Origin: Burkholderiaceae bacterium
GTDB taxonomy: Bacteria > Pseudomonadota > Gammaproteobacteria > Burkholderiales > Burkholderiaceae_E
DNA: 64,000 bases
Reading direction: 5' to 3'
NCBI GenBank assembly: GCA_023954045.1
Contig: JAMLIR010000013.1
Span: 1 to 64,000, forward strand
Both the position numbers and the translations under genes were made by a program. The notes beneath the pieces are model-generated. The model made no database searches. It saw only the letters and a list, made by a program, of their open reading frames with translations, and had not been told where the DNA came from. Below are positions 17,971 through 32,798 of this stretch, piece after piece (position 1 is the first letter of the stretch; every line of letters begins with the position of its first letter).

Positions 17971-19382
17971 GCTCTCCCGCGCCTTCCCCGCAGGGCGCCG
18001 GCCCCGACGTCGAGGTCGCCCTCTACGAAGTCCGGCGCAAGATCTATCCGCGCGCGGTCAGCGGCTGGTTCGCGGGCTGGCGCTGGGCGCTGGTCTGGCT
18101 CACGCAGCTGGTCTTCTACGGGCTGCCCTGGCTCGAGTGGGGCAATCGGCCGGCGGTGCTGTTCGACCTCGAGGCGCGCCGCTTCTACCTGTTCGGCATC
18201 GTCCTCTATCCGCAGGACTTCATCTACCTGACCGGGCTGCTGGTGATCTCGGCGCTCGGCCTGTTCCTGTTCACCGCGGTGGCGGGCCGGCTCTGGTGCG
18301 GCTACGCGTGCCCCCAGACCGTCTACACCGAGATCTTCATGTGGATCGAGCGGCGCATCGAGGGCGACCGCGCGCAGCGCATGAAGCTCGACCGCGCGCC
18401 GATGAGCGCGTCCAAGCTCGGCCGCAAGGCGGCCAAGCACCTGCTGTGGGTCGTGGTGGCGCTGTGGACCGGAATCACCTTCGTCGGCTATTTCACGCCG
18501 ATCCGCGAGCTGCTGGGCGCGATCCTGACGCTGTCCACCGGCCCCTGGCAGACCTTCTGGGTGCTCTTCTACGGCTTCGCGACCTGGGGCAACGCCGGCT
18601 TCATGCGCGAGCAGGTCTGCAAGTACATGTGCCCCTACGCGCGCTTCCAGAGCGCGATGTTCGACAAGGACACGCTGATCATCACCTACGATCCCGAGCG
18701 CGGCGAGCCGCGCGGCCCGCGCTCGCGCAAGGCCGACCCGAAGGCGCTGGCCCTGGGCGACTGCGTCGACTGCGAGATCTGCGTCCACGTCTGCCCGACC
18801 GGCATCGACATCCGCAAGGGCCTGCAGTACGAGTGCATCGGCTGCGCCGCCTGCATCGACGGCTGCAACCAGGTGATGGACCGGATGGGCTACCCGCGCG
18901 GCCTGATCCGCTATACGACAACGAACGCGCTCGCGCTCAAGCTCGACCGCGCGGCGATCTGGCGTCGCGTGCTGCGGCCGCGGGTGCTGGTCTACTCGGC
19001 GATCCTGCTGGCCGTGACGCTGGCGATCTTCGGGCATCTCGCGCTGCGCGCGCCGATCAAGGCCGACGTGATCCGCGACAGCGCGCTGGGCCGCGAGGTC
19101 GACGAAGGGATGATCGAGAACGGCTACCGGCTGCAGATCATCAACCCGTCTGAGCGCCCGCGCAGCTTCCGGGTCACGGTGAGCGGCATCGACACGATCT
19201 TCATCGCCGGCGAATCGCAGTTCGAGGTAGGTCCGGCCGGCGTCCGGATGGTGCCGATCACGGTCCGCGTCAAGCCGGGCCACGGGGGCCGCGGCAGCAA
19301 CAAGGTATCGTTCCACGTCGAGGCCGTCGACGACGCCGCGGTCGCCGTCGACGCCCACTCCACTTTCTTCGTACCCCGATGA
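17967..19382 (+). CDS. ccoG: cbb3 oxidase accessory protein CcoG (polyferredoxin)
   Basis: CcoG/FixG/RdxA, an inner-membrane iron-sulfur protein implicated in copper reduction for cbb3 assembly. The 471 residues have about five helices, an N-terminal CGYACPQTVYTEIFMWIER segment, and a ferredoxin module with two Cys clusters (CVDCEICVHVCPTGIDIRKG and ECIGCAACIDGC), then a periplasmic immunoglobulin-like C-terminal domain. The only in-frame start giving the normal N-terminus is TTG at 17967, overlapping the ccoP stop (TTGA). A rare start codon plus overlap suggests coupled, reduced translation relative to the oxidase subunits. Confidence 0.94.
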   Translation: MSSPAPSPQGAGPDVEVALYEVRRKIYPRAVSGWFAGWRWALVWLTQLVFYGLPWLEWGNRPAVLFDLEARRFYLFGIVLYPQDFIYLTGLLVISALGLFLFTAVAGRLWCGYACPQTVYTEIFMWIERRIEGDRAQRMKLDRAPMSASKLGRKAAKHLLWVVVALWTGITFVGYFTPIRELLGAILTLSTGPWQTFWVLFYGFATWGNAGFMREQVCKYMCPYARFQSAMFDKDTLIITYDPERGEPRGPRSRKADPKALALGDCVDCEICVHVCPTGIDIRKGLQYECIGCAACIDGCNQVMDRMGYPRGLIRYTTTNALALKLDRAAIWRRVLRPRVLVYSAILLAVTLAIFGHLALRAPIKADVIRDSALGREVDEGMIENGYRLQIINPSERPRSFRVTVSGIDTIFIAGESQFEVGPAGVRMVPITVRVKPGHGGRGSNKVSFHVEAVDDAAVAVDAHSTFFVPR

Positions 19383-19903
19383 CCGGCATGGCCACCACGA
19401 CGATGGGCGCACGCATTCCCTGGTACCGGCACCGCTGGCCGTGGCTTCTGGCGATCGCGCCGACTGCGGCGCTCGTCGGCGGCATCTTCACCTACTGGCT
19501 GGCGGCGACCAGCGCCGATTCGATGGTCGTCGACGACTACTACCGCGAAGGGCGGGCGATCAACCAGCAGCTCGCGCGCGACGAGCAGGCCAGCGCGATG
19601 GGCCTGCACGCGACGCTGTCCGGCGACGGCCGCGCCGCGATCACGCTGTCGCTCGGCGCTGCGCGAAACCCCGGATGGCCGGCGCAGCTGACGCTGCGCG
19701 TGATCCACGCGACGCGCGCCGAGCTCGACGTGACCTACCTGCTGCGCCACGTCGGCGACGGCGTCTACCGCGCCGACGGCGTGCTTCCCACCGGCGGGCA
19801 CTGGCTCGTACAGCTCGAGGATCCGGCGCGCACCTGGCGGCTGGTCAAGCCGGTCGTCACGCGCTTCGACGCGCCGATCGAGTTGAGGGCGGCGAAACGA
19901 TGA
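19379..19903 (+). CDS. ccoH: FixH family cbb3 assembly protein (CcoH)
   Basis: A 174-residue protein with one N-terminal transmembrane helix (about 20-42, PWLLAIAPTAALVGGIFTYWL) and a periplasmic beta-rich domain. The FixH-typical SMVVDDYYREGRAINQ stretch directly follows the anchor. CcoH assists assembly and stability of cbb3 oxidase elsewhere. The start overlaps the ccoG stop by 4 bp. The end overlaps the ATG of the next small gene. Confidence 0.92.
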   Translation: MTGMATTTMGARIPWYRHRWPWLLAIAPTAALVGGIFTYWLAATSADSMVVDDYYREGRAINQQLARDEQASAMGLHATLSGDGRAAITLSLGAARNPGWPAQLTLRVIHATRAELDVTYLLRHVGDGVYRADGVLPTGGHWLVQLEDPARTWRLVKPVVTRFDAPIELRAAKR

Positions 19904-20202
19904 ACGCCGCACCCACGCCGGAGGAAGACACGATGGACGATCGGCGGCCGTTCGGCAGCCGAAGGTTCGGCCGGTTCATGATGCAGGTGCTCTGGCCGGC
20001 GTTCCTGATGGCGATCGTCGCCGAAGGCGTGCTGTTCTCGATGGTCGATCCGCAGGAGCTCGTGATCGTCGGGCTGCACCTGGCCGACAGCCGCGAGGCG
20101 GCCTACACGGTGGGGTTCTTCCTGTTCTGGGCGCTGTTCGCCTGCTCCAGCGGCATCACCTACCTGCTCAGCCACGGGATGAACGAGCCGCCCGCCGGCT
20201 GA
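19900..20202 (+). CDS. small membrane protein closing the cbb3 locus, function unknown
   Basis: A 100-residue protein I cannot assign to a named family. It shows two hydrophobic segments, about 28-50 (MQVLWPAFLMAIVAEGVLFS) and 70-90 (YTVGFFLFWALFACSSGITYLL), joined by a short loop with DPQELVIVGLHL. ATG 19900 overlaps the ccoH stop. A second in-frame ATG at 19933 has the better Shine-Dalgarno (GGAGGA, 6 nt upstream) and would give 89 residues. Strand, overlap and position at the end of the cco run suggest a link to cbb3 assembly or stability, but this is inferred from context only. Confidence 0.7.
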   Translation: MNAAPTPEEDTMDDRRPFGSRRFGRFMMQVLWPAFLMAIVAEGVLFSMVDPQELVIVGLHLADSREAAYTVGFFLFWALFACSSGITYLLSHGMNEPPAG

Positions 20203-20221
20203 TCGGCGCGCGGCAGCCCGC

Positions 20222-20653
20222 TCACTGCCCTTCCGCGGCCCCGACACGACCGAGGCGGCGCCGGTCGCGCTTGGTCGGGCGCCCGCCCTCGATCGCCGCG
20301 GCCGGTTCGGCGTAGAGCCGCCGCGCCTCGCGGCGCCCGGCGCGGCGCGCGATCGACTCGTCGGATTCGCGGTACAGCGCCTGCGCCACCGGCGCAGGAC
20401 CGCGGGTCTCGCTGAGCCCGAGCACGCGCACGGTGCGCTCGACGTCGTCGATGCGCACGCTGACCTCGTCGCCGATTCGCACCGGGCGGGCCAGCTTGAC
20501 GCGCTCGCCGGCGACGAGCACGCGGCCCTTTTCGATCGCCTGCTGCGCGAGGCTGCGTGTCCTGAAGAAGCGCGCGGCCCAGAGCCACTTGTCGATGCGC
20601 ACGCCGCCGCCTGCGCCGGGCAGCGCATCGTCGGGTACGGGACGGTTCGGCAT
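20222..20653 (-). CDS. hslR: Hsp15-like S4-domain RNA-binding protein
   Basis: A 143-residue homologue of Hsp15 (HslR), which binds stalled 50S subunits carrying nascent chains. The S4 RNA-binding domain is visible from residue 17 (RIDKWLWAARFFRTRSLAQQAIEKGRV), followed by a basic C-terminus (GRPTKRDRRRLGRV). The ATG at 20653 is preferred to an upstream one because the sequence before it is not family-like. It converges with the cbb3 locus (19-bp gap) and diverges from the MaoC gene. Confidence 0.88.
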   Translation of the reverse strand: MPNRPVPDDALPGAGGGVRIDKWLWAARFFRTRSLAQQAIEKGRVLVAGERVKLARPVRIGDEVSVRIDDVERTVRVLGLSETRGPAPVAQALYRESDESIARRAGRREARRLYAEPAAAIEGGRPTKRDRRRLGRVGAAEGQ

Positions 20654-20736
20654 CGTCGATCCGGTGGCGGAACGGGCGTCGTTCTCGGCTATTCTAGTGG
20701 CCTGCCGGACCCGACGGCCACTGCGGAGCCCCATAC

Positions 20737-21207
20737 ATGACCGTGCCCTACAAGGAGCGTTACCTCGAAGACTTCCGGCCCGGCGAGGTGATCGAGTTCG
20801 GCGACTACCTCGTCACCGAGGAGGAGATCGTCGACTACGCGAAGCGCTACGACCCGCAGCCTTTCCACGTCGACCCGAAGGCGGCAGCCGAATCGATCTT
20901 CGGCGGCCTGGTCGCCAGCGGGTGGATGACGGGAAGCATCATGATGCGACTGCTCGTCGACCACTTCATCTCGCCGGCCTCGAGCATGGGATCGCCCGGC
21001 GTCGACGAGGTGCGCTGGCCCAAGCCGGTGCGTCCCGGCGACCGCCTGCACGTGCGCGTCACGATCGTCGAGACGAAGCGCTCGCAGAGCAAGCCGGACC
21101 GCGGGATCGTCCGGGTGCAGCAGGAAATGATCAACCAGCGCGGCGAGACGGTGATGAGCCTGCGCGGAATGAGCCTGTCGAAGTGCCGCACGCCGGCGCC
21201 GGCGTGA
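20737..21207 (+). CDS. MaoC-like hot-dog fold dehydratase
   Basis: A 156-residue hot-dog protein of the MaoC/(R)-specific enoyl-CoA hydratase type. The catalytic Asp/His pair appears in YDPQPFHVDP (Asp39, His44). The following FGGLVASGWMTGSIMMR is the family pattern. Such enzymes hydrate enoyl-CoA esters; the substrate here is unknown. A GST gene starts 14 bp downstream on the same strand, so the two are likely co-transcribed. Confidence 0.85.
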   Translation: MTVPYKERYLEDFRPGEVIEFGDYLVTEEEIVDYAKRYDPQPFHVDPKAAAESIFGGLVASGWMTGSIMMRLLVDHFISPASSMGSPGVDEVRWPKPVRPGDRLHVRVTIVETKRSQSKPDRGIVRVQQEMINQRGETVMSLRGMSLSKCRTPAPA

Positions 21208-21220
21208 AGGGGGTGCGCGA

Positions 21221-21841
21221 ATGCTCAGACTGTGGGGACGCACGACCTCGTCCAACGTCCAGAAGGTGATGTGGCTCTGCGCCGAGCTGTCGCTTCCGTA
21301 CGAGCGGATCGACGCCGGCGGCCCGTTCGGGCGCACGCAGGAGCCCGCCTACCTGGCGCTGAACCCGAACGGCCTGGTGCCGACGCTCGAGGACGACGAC
21401 TTCGTGCTGTGGGAGTCGAACACGATCCTGCGCTACCTCGCCAACCGCCAGGCGGCCCGCGCCTGGTATCCGGTCGAGCCGCGGCCGCGCGCCCGGGTCG
21501 AGAAGTGGATGGACTGGTCGAGCACGACCTTCGGCCCGGCGCTGTTCAACGCGTTCTGGCAGCTGGTGCGCACGCCGCCGCAGCAGCGTGATCCCGCCGT
21601 GATCGCCGAGAGCGTGCGCAAGACGGGCGCCGTGCTGGGGATCGTCGACGCCGAGCTGGCCGGCCGCGCGTTCCTGTGCGGCGACGCGCCCACGCTCGCC
21701 GACATCTGCATCGGCGTCAACGCCTATCGGTGGTTCGAGCTGCCGATCGAGCGGCCCGGGTTGCCGGCGCTGCGCGCCTGGTACGACCGGCTGGCGCAGC
21801 GCCAGGCCTATCGCGACGTCGTGATGATCCCGATCCGCTGA
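21221..21841 (+). CDS. glutathione S-transferase family protein
   Basis: A 206-residue cytosolic GST. The N-terminal thioredoxin-fold domain has LWGRTTSSNVQKVMW (active-site Ser/Asn region), NPNGLVPTL (cis-Pro) and WESNTILRYL (Glu-Ser glutathione-binding pair). The all-helical C-terminal domain follows (PTLADICIGVNAYRWFEL). The substrate is unknown. It is downstream of the MaoC-like gene and converges with the amidase across a 12-bp gap. Confidence 0.9.
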   Translation: MLRLWGRTTSSNVQKVMWLCAELSLPYERIDAGGPFGRTQEPAYLALNPNGLVPTLEDDDFVLWESNTILRYLANRQAARAWYPVEPRPRARVEKWMDWSSTTFGPALFNAFWQLVRTPPQQRDPAVIAESVRKTGAVLGIVDAELAGRAFLCGDAPTLADICIGVNAYRWFELPIERPGLPALRAWYDRLAQRQAYRDVVMIPIR

Positions 21842-21853
21842 GCCTCCCGGCAA

Positions 21854-23254
21854 TCACCGCGGCGGCCGCGGCCAGGGCCGTTGCGGCGGCCTGAGCTGCT
21901 CGATGAGGCGCGCCAGGCGCAGCACGCCGAGGTCGTCGAAGCGCCGGCCGACCAACTGCACGCCGACCGGCAGCCCGTCGCCGGTGAAGTCCCAGTTGAT
22001 CGACGCCGCCGGCTGCTCGCTCATGTTCCAGGCGACCGTGAACGCGATGTGCGGCAGCGCGTCGTGCGGATCGTTGCCCGGGCAGGGCGACTCGGCCTCG
22101 TAGGGCAGGATCGGCGAGGTCGGCGACAGCACGTAGTCGAAGGGCGCCGTGGCGCGCACCGCCGCCTCGCGCATCGCCATCACCTGCGTGTACGCCGACA
22201 TCACGTCGGCGCCGCTGAACGATCTTGCGCGCCAGGTGCACCACTCGACGATGAACGGCAGGACCTTCGCGCGCACCGGCGGCGCCATCGCCGAGATGTC
22301 GTTGCACGAGCGCGCCTCGAAGAACCGGTCGATGCCGTCGAGCATCGCCCCGGTGAGGAACGAGGACATCGGCTCGACCACCGCCCCGGCCGCCTCGAGC
22401 GCCCGCGCGGCCGCCCGGCACGCCGCGACCACCGATGGATCCGGCGCCAGGCCCACGCCCATGTCGGTCAGCAGGCCGATGCGCAACCGCCTGGCGTCGA
22501 GCCCGTCGAGCTGCGCCGCGTACTCGACCGGCTGGTAGGGCAGGCTCATGAAGTCGCGCGCGTCGGGACGGGCGAGCTCGCCCAGCAGAAGCGCCGCGTC
22601 GTGCACGTTGCGCGTCATCGGCCCGGCCACGCGGCCCATGTACGGCGGGTCGATCGGCACCCGGCCCAGGCTCGGCTTGAGCGCGAACAGCCCGCAGTGC
22701 GTCGCCGGCAGCCGCACCGAGCCGCCGATGTCGGTGCCGACGTGCAGCGGGCCGTACCCTGCGGCCGCGGCCGCCGCAGCACCCGACGACGAACCCGAGG
22801 TGTTGCGGTCGAGGCGCCACGGGTTGCGCGTCACCCCGTGGATCGAGGACACGCCCGAGGACAGCATCCCGAAGTCGGGCATCGTGGTCTTGCCGACGAT
22901 CACGCAGCCGGCCTCGCGCGCTCGCGCCGCGGGGGGCGAGTCGACCGGCCTGGGGACGAGTTCGGTCGCAGCGGTGCCCAGCGGCGCCGGGTCGCCCTTC
23001 GTGTACAGGTTCTCTTTCAGCGTGAGCGGCACGCCGTCGATCGGCGACAGCTGCCGGCCGGCGCGCCAGCGCGCCTCGGACTCGCGCGCGGCCGCGAGCG
23101 CGGCGTCGCGGTGCACCAGGTACATCGCGTTGATCCGCGGCTCCCATGCGTCGATGCGCTCGAGCACCGCGCGCAGCGCGTCGACGGGCGACGCCTGCGC
23201 GCTGCGGAACGCTGCGGCGAGCCGGGCGGCGCCGAGGTCTGCGAGCGAGTCCAT
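21854..23254 (-). CDS. amidase signature family protein downstream of gltD
   Basis: A 466-residue amidase-signature hydrolase, which releases ammonia from carboxamides. The Ser-cisSer-Lys triad is present: Lys80 ([14 protein letters not shown]), cis-Ser around 156 ([13 protein letters not shown]), and nucleophile Ser179 ([16 protein letters not shown]). It is not GatA: there is no gatB or gatC nearby, and the C-terminal half differs ([16 protein letters not shown]). It starts 17 bp after the gltD stop on the same strand, so it is probably on the gltBD transcript. Substrate unknown; an in-operon ammonia source for glutamate synthase is conceivable but unproven. Confidence 0.88.
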   Translation of the reverse strand: MDSLADLGAARLAAAFRSAQASPVDALRAVLERIDAWEPRINAMYLVHRDAALAAARESEARWRAGRQLSPIDGVPLTLKENLYTKGDPAPLGTAATELVPRPVDSPPAARAREAGCVIVGKTTMPDFGMLSSGVSSIHGVTRNPWRLDRNTSGSSSGAAAAAAAGYGPLHVGTDIGGSVRLPATHCGLFALKPSLGRVPIDPPYMGRVAGPMTRNVHDAALLLGELARPDARDFMSLPYQPVEYAAQLDGLDARRLRIGLLTDMGVGLAPDPSVVAACRAAARALEAAGAVVEPMSSFLTGAMLDGIDRFFEARSCNDISAMAPPVRAKVLPFIVEWCTWRARSFSGADVMSAYTQVMAMREAAVRATAPFDYVLSPTSPILPYEAESPCPGNDPHDALPHIAFTVAWNMSEQPAASINWDFTGDGLPVGVQLVGRRFDDLGVLRLARLIEQLRPPQRPWPRPPR

Positions 23255-23271
23255 CGCCGGCGGCGCCGGGC

Positions 23272-24756
23272 TCAGCGGGGGAGCTCGGAGGACCCCATCA
23301 GGAACTCGTCGACCGCGCGCGCGCACTGCCGGCCTTCGCGGATCGCCCAGACGACGAGCGACTGGCCGCGGCGCATGTCGCCGGCCGCGAACACTTTCGG
23401 CACGCTGGTCGCGTAGCAGCCCTCGCCGTCGGTGCTCGCCTGCGCGTTGCCGCGGGCGTCCTTGCGCACGCCGAACGCGTCGAGCACCCCGGCCACCGGC
23501 GAGACGAAGCCCATCGCGAACAGCACCAGGTCGGCGGGCAACTCGAACTCGGATCCGGGCACCTCGGCCATCTTCATCTGGCCGCTGGCCTCGTCCTTCT
23601 TCCACTCGACACGAGCCGCCAGCAGCGCGCGGACGTTGCCGTGGCCGTCGTCGACGAAGCGCTTCGTCGTCACCGCCCAGTCGCGCTCGCAGCCCTCCTC
23701 GTGCGACGACGAGGTGCGCAGCTTGTAGGGCCAGTTCGGCCAGGTGAGCGCCTTGTTCTCGTGCGCCGGGGGCTGCGGCATCAGCTCGAACTGCGTCACC
23801 GACTTCGCGCCCTGGCGATTGCTGGTGCCCACGCAGTCCGAGCCGGTGTCGCCGCCGCCGATCACGATCACCCGCTTGCCGGTGGCGAGGATCTGCCCTT
23901 CGACGCTGTCGCCGGCGACGATCCGGTTCTGCAGCGGAAGGAACTCCATCGCGAAGTGCACGCCGCGCAGCTCGCGCCCCGGCACCGGCAGGTCGCGCGG
24001 AAGCTCGGCGCCGCCGGTGAGCGCGACGGCGTCGAATTCCTCGAGCAGCTTCCCGGCCGGCAGCTTCTCGCGCGACCAGTCGGTGACGCCTTTCGCGTCC
24101 GCCTCGCCGACCAGCACGCCGGTGCGGAAACGCACCCCTTCGGCCTTCATCTGCTCGACGCGACGGTCGATGTGGCGCTTCTCGAGCTTGAAGTCGGGGA
24201 TTCCGTAGCGCAGCAGCCCGCCGATGCGGTCGTTCTTCTCGAACACGGTGACCGCGTGGCCGGCGCGTGCGAGCTGCTGCGCGCAGGCGAGCCCGGCAGG
24301 ACCCGAGCCGACGACCGCCACCTTCTTGCCGGTGGCCCGGGCTGGCGGCTGCGGCACCACCCAGCCCATCTCCCAGCCCTTGTCGATAATCGCGTGCTCG
24401 ATCGACTTGATGCCGACCGGGTCGCTGTTGATGTTCAGCGTGCACGCCGCCTCGCACGGCGCGGGGCAGATTCGGCCGGTGAACTCCGGGAAGTTGTTGG
24501 TCGAGTGCAGCGTGTCGAGCGCGAGCTTCCAGTTCCCGCGGTAGACCAGGTCGTTCCAGTCGGGAATGATGTTGTTGACCGGGCAGCCGTTCTGGCAGAA
24601 CGGGATGCCGCAGTCCATGCAGCGCGCGCCCTGCCTCGACGCTTCCTCGTCGGACAGGTGCATGACGAACTCGCGGTAGTGCCGCACGCGCGCCCTTGCG
24701 TCTTCGGTGGCTTCCTGGAGGCGCTGGAATTCGAGGAACCCGGTGACTTTGCCCAT
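23272..24756 (-). CDS. gltD: glutamate synthase small subunit
   Basis: The beta subunit of NADPH-GOGAT, which takes electrons from NADPH and passes them to GltB. The 494 residues match the family. N-terminal Cys clusters bind two 4Fe-4S centres ([17 protein letters not shown] and [13 protein letters not shown]). The FAD motif is VVGSGPAG and the NADPH motif VIGGGDTG. The C-terminal FAD site reads [18 protein letters not shown]. It lies 50 bp after gltB and 17 bp before the amidase. Confidence 0.97.
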   Translation of the reverse strand: MGKVTGFLEFQRLQEATEDARARVRHYREFVMHLSDEEASRQGARCMDCGIPFCQNGCPVNNIIPDWNDLVYRGNWKLALDTLHSTNNFPEFTGRICPAPCEAACTLNINSDPVGIKSIEHAIIDKGWEMGWVVPQPPARATGKKVAVVGSGPAGLACAQQLARAGHAVTVFEKNDRIGGLLRYGIPDFKLEKRHIDRRVEQMKAEGVRFRTGVLVGEADAKGVTDWSREKLPAGKLLEEFDAVALTGGAELPRDLPVPGRELRGVHFAMEFLPLQNRIVAGDSVEGQILATGKRVIVIGGGDTGSDCVGTSNRQGAKSVTQFELMPQPPAHENKALTWPNWPYKLRTSSSHEEGCERDWAVTTKRFVDDGHGNVRALLAARVEWKKDEASGQMKMAEVPGSEFELPADLVLFAMGFVSPVAGVLDAFGVRKDARGNAQASTDGEGCYATSVPKVFAAGDMRRGQSLVVWAIREGRQCARAVDEFLMGSSELPR

Positions 24757-24806
24757 GTCGCTGTTTCGTCCGGTGTGTGCCTGGTTGCGCGTGTCCGCAG
24801 CGGCCC

Positions 24807-29615
<4,809 letters not shown>

Positions 29616-29822
29616 CGTGCCAGCTCCAGAATCCGGTCCGCACGGCGCCCTGCCGCTCCGCGCGGCACGCCGCACCGGGGCCTCGCCGACCCGCCGTCCG
29701 TGCCCGGCGAGCCCGGCGAAGGCCACCGGAAACCTATGTTAAGTCAGTGCTTGCTTACGTCGCGAGCCGCATCGAACGGCGTTGTGCCGCAGTGCAGCGC
29801 GAACTTCGCGAACGAACCTGTC

Positions 29823-29828
29823 AGTATA
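29823..29828 (-). promoter_or_regulatory. possible -10 element of the gltB promoter
   Basis: TATACT (5 of 6 to consensus) on the - strand in the 241-bp gap between dgt and gltB. The best -35 at 17-bp spacing is poor (TTCAAT), so an activator may be needed. It would give a leader of about 200 nt. The rest of the gap (29616-29822) shows no gene-like open frame and no clear riboswitch fold by eye. Confidence 0.35.
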
Positions 29829-29856
29829 CCCTTGCAACGCCCGAAATTGAAGGCGA

Positions 29857-31053
29857 TCACGGCTCGGCGGCCGCGGGGGGCCAGTCCGCCGCCTCGGGCG
29901 CGAGGCCGGGCGCCGCCTCGCCGGTCAGGCGCGCGTATTCGCGCAGCGCGAAGCGGTCGGTCATGCCGGCGATGTAGTCGGCGACCGCGCGCAGCCCGAT
30001 CGCCTCGACGCGGTCGCGGTGCTCCCCGGGCAGGCGCGACGGGTCGGTCGCGTAGGCCTCGAAGAGCCGCCGCACGACGTCGCGCGCCCGGCTCATCACG
30101 TCGTCGACCCGCGGGTGACGATACAGGCCGGCGTACAGGAAGCGCTTCAGCTGCGTCGAGCGCTCGCGCATCCGCGGCGAGAAGGCCACCAGCGGCGCGG
30201 CCGCGCGCACGTCCTCCAGCGACGCGGGTGCCGTCGCGTCGATCCGGCGGCGCGTCTCGGCGAGCAGGTCCACGACCAGGTCGTCGATCATCCGGCGGAT
30301 CGTCTCGTGGATGAGCCGCCTGCCGGCGATTCCGGGGTACAGCCGCTCGGCGGTGCGCCGGTGGCCCGCGAACAGGTCGATGTCGTCGAGCTGCTCGAGC
30401 CGGATCAGCCCCGAGCGCAGCCCGTCGTCGACGTCGTGGTTGTTGTAGGCGATCTCGTCGGCGAGGTTGGCCACCTGCGCCTCCAGCGACGGCTGGCGGC
30501 GCCGCAGGAAGCGCTCGCCGATCTCGCCCAGCCCGCGCGCGTTCTCGAGCGAGCAGTGCTTGAGGATGCCCTCGCGCGCCTCGAAGCACAGGTTCAGGCC
30601 GTCGAAGGACCCGTAGCGCTGCTCGAGCTCGTCGACGACGCGCAGCGACTGCAGGTTGTGCTCGAAGCCGCCGTGCGCGCGCATGCACTCGTGCAGCGCG
30701 TCCTGCCCGGCGTGCCCGAACGGCGTGTGGCCCAGGTCGTGCGCCAGCGCGATCGCCTCGACCAGGTCCTCGGACAGGCCCAGGCACCGGCCGATCGAGC
30801 GGCCGATCTGCGCCACCTCGATCGAATGCGTGAGCCGCGTGCGGAACAGGTCGCCCTCGTGGTTCACGAAAACCTGGGTCTTGTACTCGAGCCGACGGAA
30901 CGCGGTGCAGTGGACGATGCGGTCGCGGTCGCGCTGGAATTCGCTGCGCGTGCCCGCGGGCGGTTCCGGGTGGCGGCGGCCGCGGCTCGCTTCCGGATCG
31001 GCCGCCCAGGGGGCGAGCCCCGCCGTCTTCCGCGTCCAGGCTGGCCCGGCCAT
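29857..31053 (-). CDS. dgt: deoxyguanosinetriphosphate triphosphohydrolase-like protein
   Basis: A 398-residue HD-domain dNTP triphosphohydrolase of the short type common in betaproteobacteria (E. coli Dgt is about 505). The metal-binding HD motif is His76 ([12 protein letters not shown]) with His105-Asp106 ([13 protein letters not shown]); a later conserved Asp lies in [10 protein letters not shown]. Such enzymes cleave dNTPs to nucleosides plus tripolyphosphate, affecting dNTP pools. The nucleotide specificity of this subgroup is not readable from sequence. It starts 11 bp after aroB, in the pil-aro-dgt series. Confidence 0.92.
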   Translation of the reverse strand: MAGPAWTRKTAGLAPWAADPEASRGRRHPEPPAGTRSEFQRDRDRIVHCTAFRRLEYKTQVFVNHEGDLFRTRLTHSIEVAQIGRSIGRCLGLSEDLVEAIALAHDLGHTPFGHAGQDALHECMRAHGGFEHNLQSLRVVDELEQRYGSFDGLNLCFEAREGILKHCSLENARGLGEIGERFLRRRQPSLEAQVANLADEIAYNNHDVDDGLRSGLIRLEQLDDIDLFAGHRRTAERLYPGIAGRRLIHETIRRMIDDLVVDLLAETRRRIDATAPASLEDVRAAAPLVAFSPRMRERSTQLKRFLYAGLYRHPRVDDVMSRARDVVRRLFEAYATDPSRLPGEHRDRVEAIGLRAVADYIAGMTDRFALREYARLTGEAAPGLAPEAADWPPAAAEP

Positions 31054-31064
31054 CGCCGCCGCGC

Positions 31065-32147
31065 TCAGCCGCTGCAGGCGGAGAGCGTCGCGCGCAGCGC
31101 CGCGTCGGGCACGCGCTGCACGCGCGCGGCCCCGAGGCGCTCGAGCAGCACGAACTTCGGCGTGCCCTGCTCGGCCTTCTTGTCGACGCTCATCAGCTCG
31201 ACGTAGCGCTCGAACGACCACGCCGGTCCGCGCACCGGCAGGCCGGCCGCGGCGATCGTGCCGCGCAGGCGCTCGAGGACCGGCGCCTCGAGCAGCCCGA
31301 GCCGGCACGACAGGTCGCTCGCCATCACCATCCCGGCGCCGACCGCTTCGCCGTGCAGCCACTGGCCATAGCCGAGGCCGGCCTCGATCGCGTGGCCGAA
31401 CGTGTGCCCGAAGTTCAGCGTGGCGCGCACGCCCGCCTCGCGCTCGTCGGCGGCCACGACCGCGGCCTTGATCTCGCACGAGCGCAGCACCGCGTCGGCG
31501 AGCGCCGCCGGATCGCAGGCGCGCAGCGCCGCGAGGTCGCGCTCGAGCCGCGCGAGGTAGCCGGGATCGGCGATCGCCCCGTGCTTGATCATCTCGGCGA
31601 GGCCCGCCGAGAGCTCGCGCGGCGGCAGCGTGCGCAGCGTCTCGACGTCGGCCAGCACCAGCTTCGGCTGGTGGAAAGCGCCGATCATGTTCTTGCCCAG
31701 CGGATGGTTGATCGCAGTCTTGCCGCCGACCGAGGAATCGACCTGCGCGAGCAGCGTCGTCGGCACCTGCACGAAATCGACGCCGCGCTGGTAGACCGCC
31801 GCCGCGAAGCCGGTGATGTCGCCGATCACGCCGCCGCCGAGCGCCACCAGCAGGCACTGCCGGTCGAAGCGCTCGCGCAGCAGGCGCTCGAAGATCCGGT
31901 CGAGCGACTCCCAGTTCTTGTAGGCCTCGCCGTCGGGCAGCCGGATCGACAAGCGGGTGGTGGCCCCGGCGAGCGAGGCGGCGAGCCGCGCCTCGTAGAG
32001 TGCCGCCACGGTGTCGTTCGTGACGACCGCCACCTGGCGGCCCTGCGCCAGCTTCGACAGCGCGTCGCTGCGGCCGAGCAGGCCGGGGCCGATCAGGATC
32101 GGGTAGCTGCGCTCGCCGAGCGAGACGCGCAATTCACGGACGGTCAT
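31065..32147 (-). CDS. aroB: 3-dehydroquinate synthase
   Basis: The second shikimate-pathway enzyme, converting DAHP to 3-dehydroquinate using NAD and a divalent metal. The 360 residues match the family. Hallmarks are [31 protein letters not shown] and [22 protein letters not shown], plus metal-ligand histidines in [10 protein letters not shown] and a later HGEAV. It lies 20 bp after aroK, 11 bp before dgt. Confidence 0.97.
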   Translation of the reverse strand: MTVRELRVSLGERSYPILIGPGLLGRSDALSKLAQGRQVAVVTNDTVAALYEARLAASLAGATTRLSIRLPDGEAYKNWESLDRIFERLLRERFDRQCLLVALGGGVIGDITGFAAAVYQRGVDFVQVPTTLLAQVDSSVGGKTAINHPLGKNMIGAFHQPKLVLADVETLRTLPPRELSAGLAEMIKHGAIADPGYLARLERDLAALRACDPAALADAVLRSCEIKAAVVAADEREAGVRATLNFGHTFGHAIEAGLGYGQWLHGEAVGAGMVMASDLSCRLGLLEAPVLERLRGTIAAAGLPVRGPAWSFERYVELMSVDKKAEQGTPKFVLLERLGAARVQRVPDAALRATLSACSG

Positions 32148-32167
32148 GCGGCAGGCGGGTGGAGCCT

Positions 32168-32761
32168 TCAGCCGGAGCCGGAATCCGGCCCGGCGCCGGC
32201 CGGGGATCCGGTGCGGAGTTCCTCGGGTAGACGCCCGATTATATCGGCGACGAGCTCGTCGACCGGCTGCCGGGCGCTGACGACGGTGAGGTTGGCGATC
32301 TCGCGGTACAGCGGCTCGCGCAGCGCGAGCAGCTGCGCGATGCGCTCGCGCGGATTGTCGGTCTGCAGCAGCGGCCGCGCGCGGTCGCGCCGAAGGCGCT
32401 GCCAGAGGTCGGCGAGCGAAGCCTGCAGGAAAACGACGAAGCCGCGCTCGGCGAGCAGGCGGCGGTTCGCGTCGCGCATCACCACGCCGCCGCCGGTGGC
32501 CAGCACGACCGAAGGCTCGCGCGTGAGCTCGTCGAGCAGCGCCGCCTCGCGCCGGCGAAAGCCCTCCTCGCCCTCGAGCTCGAAAACCGTGGAGATCGGT
32601 ACCCCGCAGCGCTCCTCGAGCACCTTGTCGGCGTCGACGAAGCGACGCTGCAGGCGCGACGCCAGCCTGCGCCCGACCGTCGACTTACCCGAGCCCATCA
32701 TCCCGACCAGCACGATCGGGCGGGACGCGGCGCCCCCGGGCGCCGCGCCGTGCGAGGCCAT
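32168..32761 (-). CDS. aroK: shikimate kinase
   Basis: Phosphorylates shikimate at the 3-hydroxyl. The 197 residues show the P-loop GMMGSGKST (20-28), the shikimate-binding [21 protein letters not shown], and the lid RPLLQTDNP. The N-terminal 13 residues are extra, and the C-terminal 20 ([13 protein letters not shown]) are low complexity. It is the first gene after pilQ (37-bp gap), forming the conserved pilQ-aroK-aroB order. Confidence 0.96.
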   Translation of the reverse strand: MASHGAAPGGAASRPIVLVGMMGSGKSTVGRRLASRLQRRFVDADKVLEERCGVPISTVFELEGEEGFRRREAALLDELTREPSVVLATGGGVVMRDANRRLLAERGFVVFLQASLADLWQRLRRDRARPLLQTDNPRERIAQLLALREPLYREIANLTVVSARQPVDELVADIIGRLPEELRTGSPAGAGPDSGSG

Positions 32762-32798
32762 CAGCGAGGACGCCGGCAGCTACGGCCCGGCGTCGCCA

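Noticed and set aside
29616..29856. Riboswitch (glutamine/glycine-type) in the gltB leader
   Set aside because: The leader is long, but I could not find the conserved core sequences or helices of any known class by eye. A covariance-model search would settle it.
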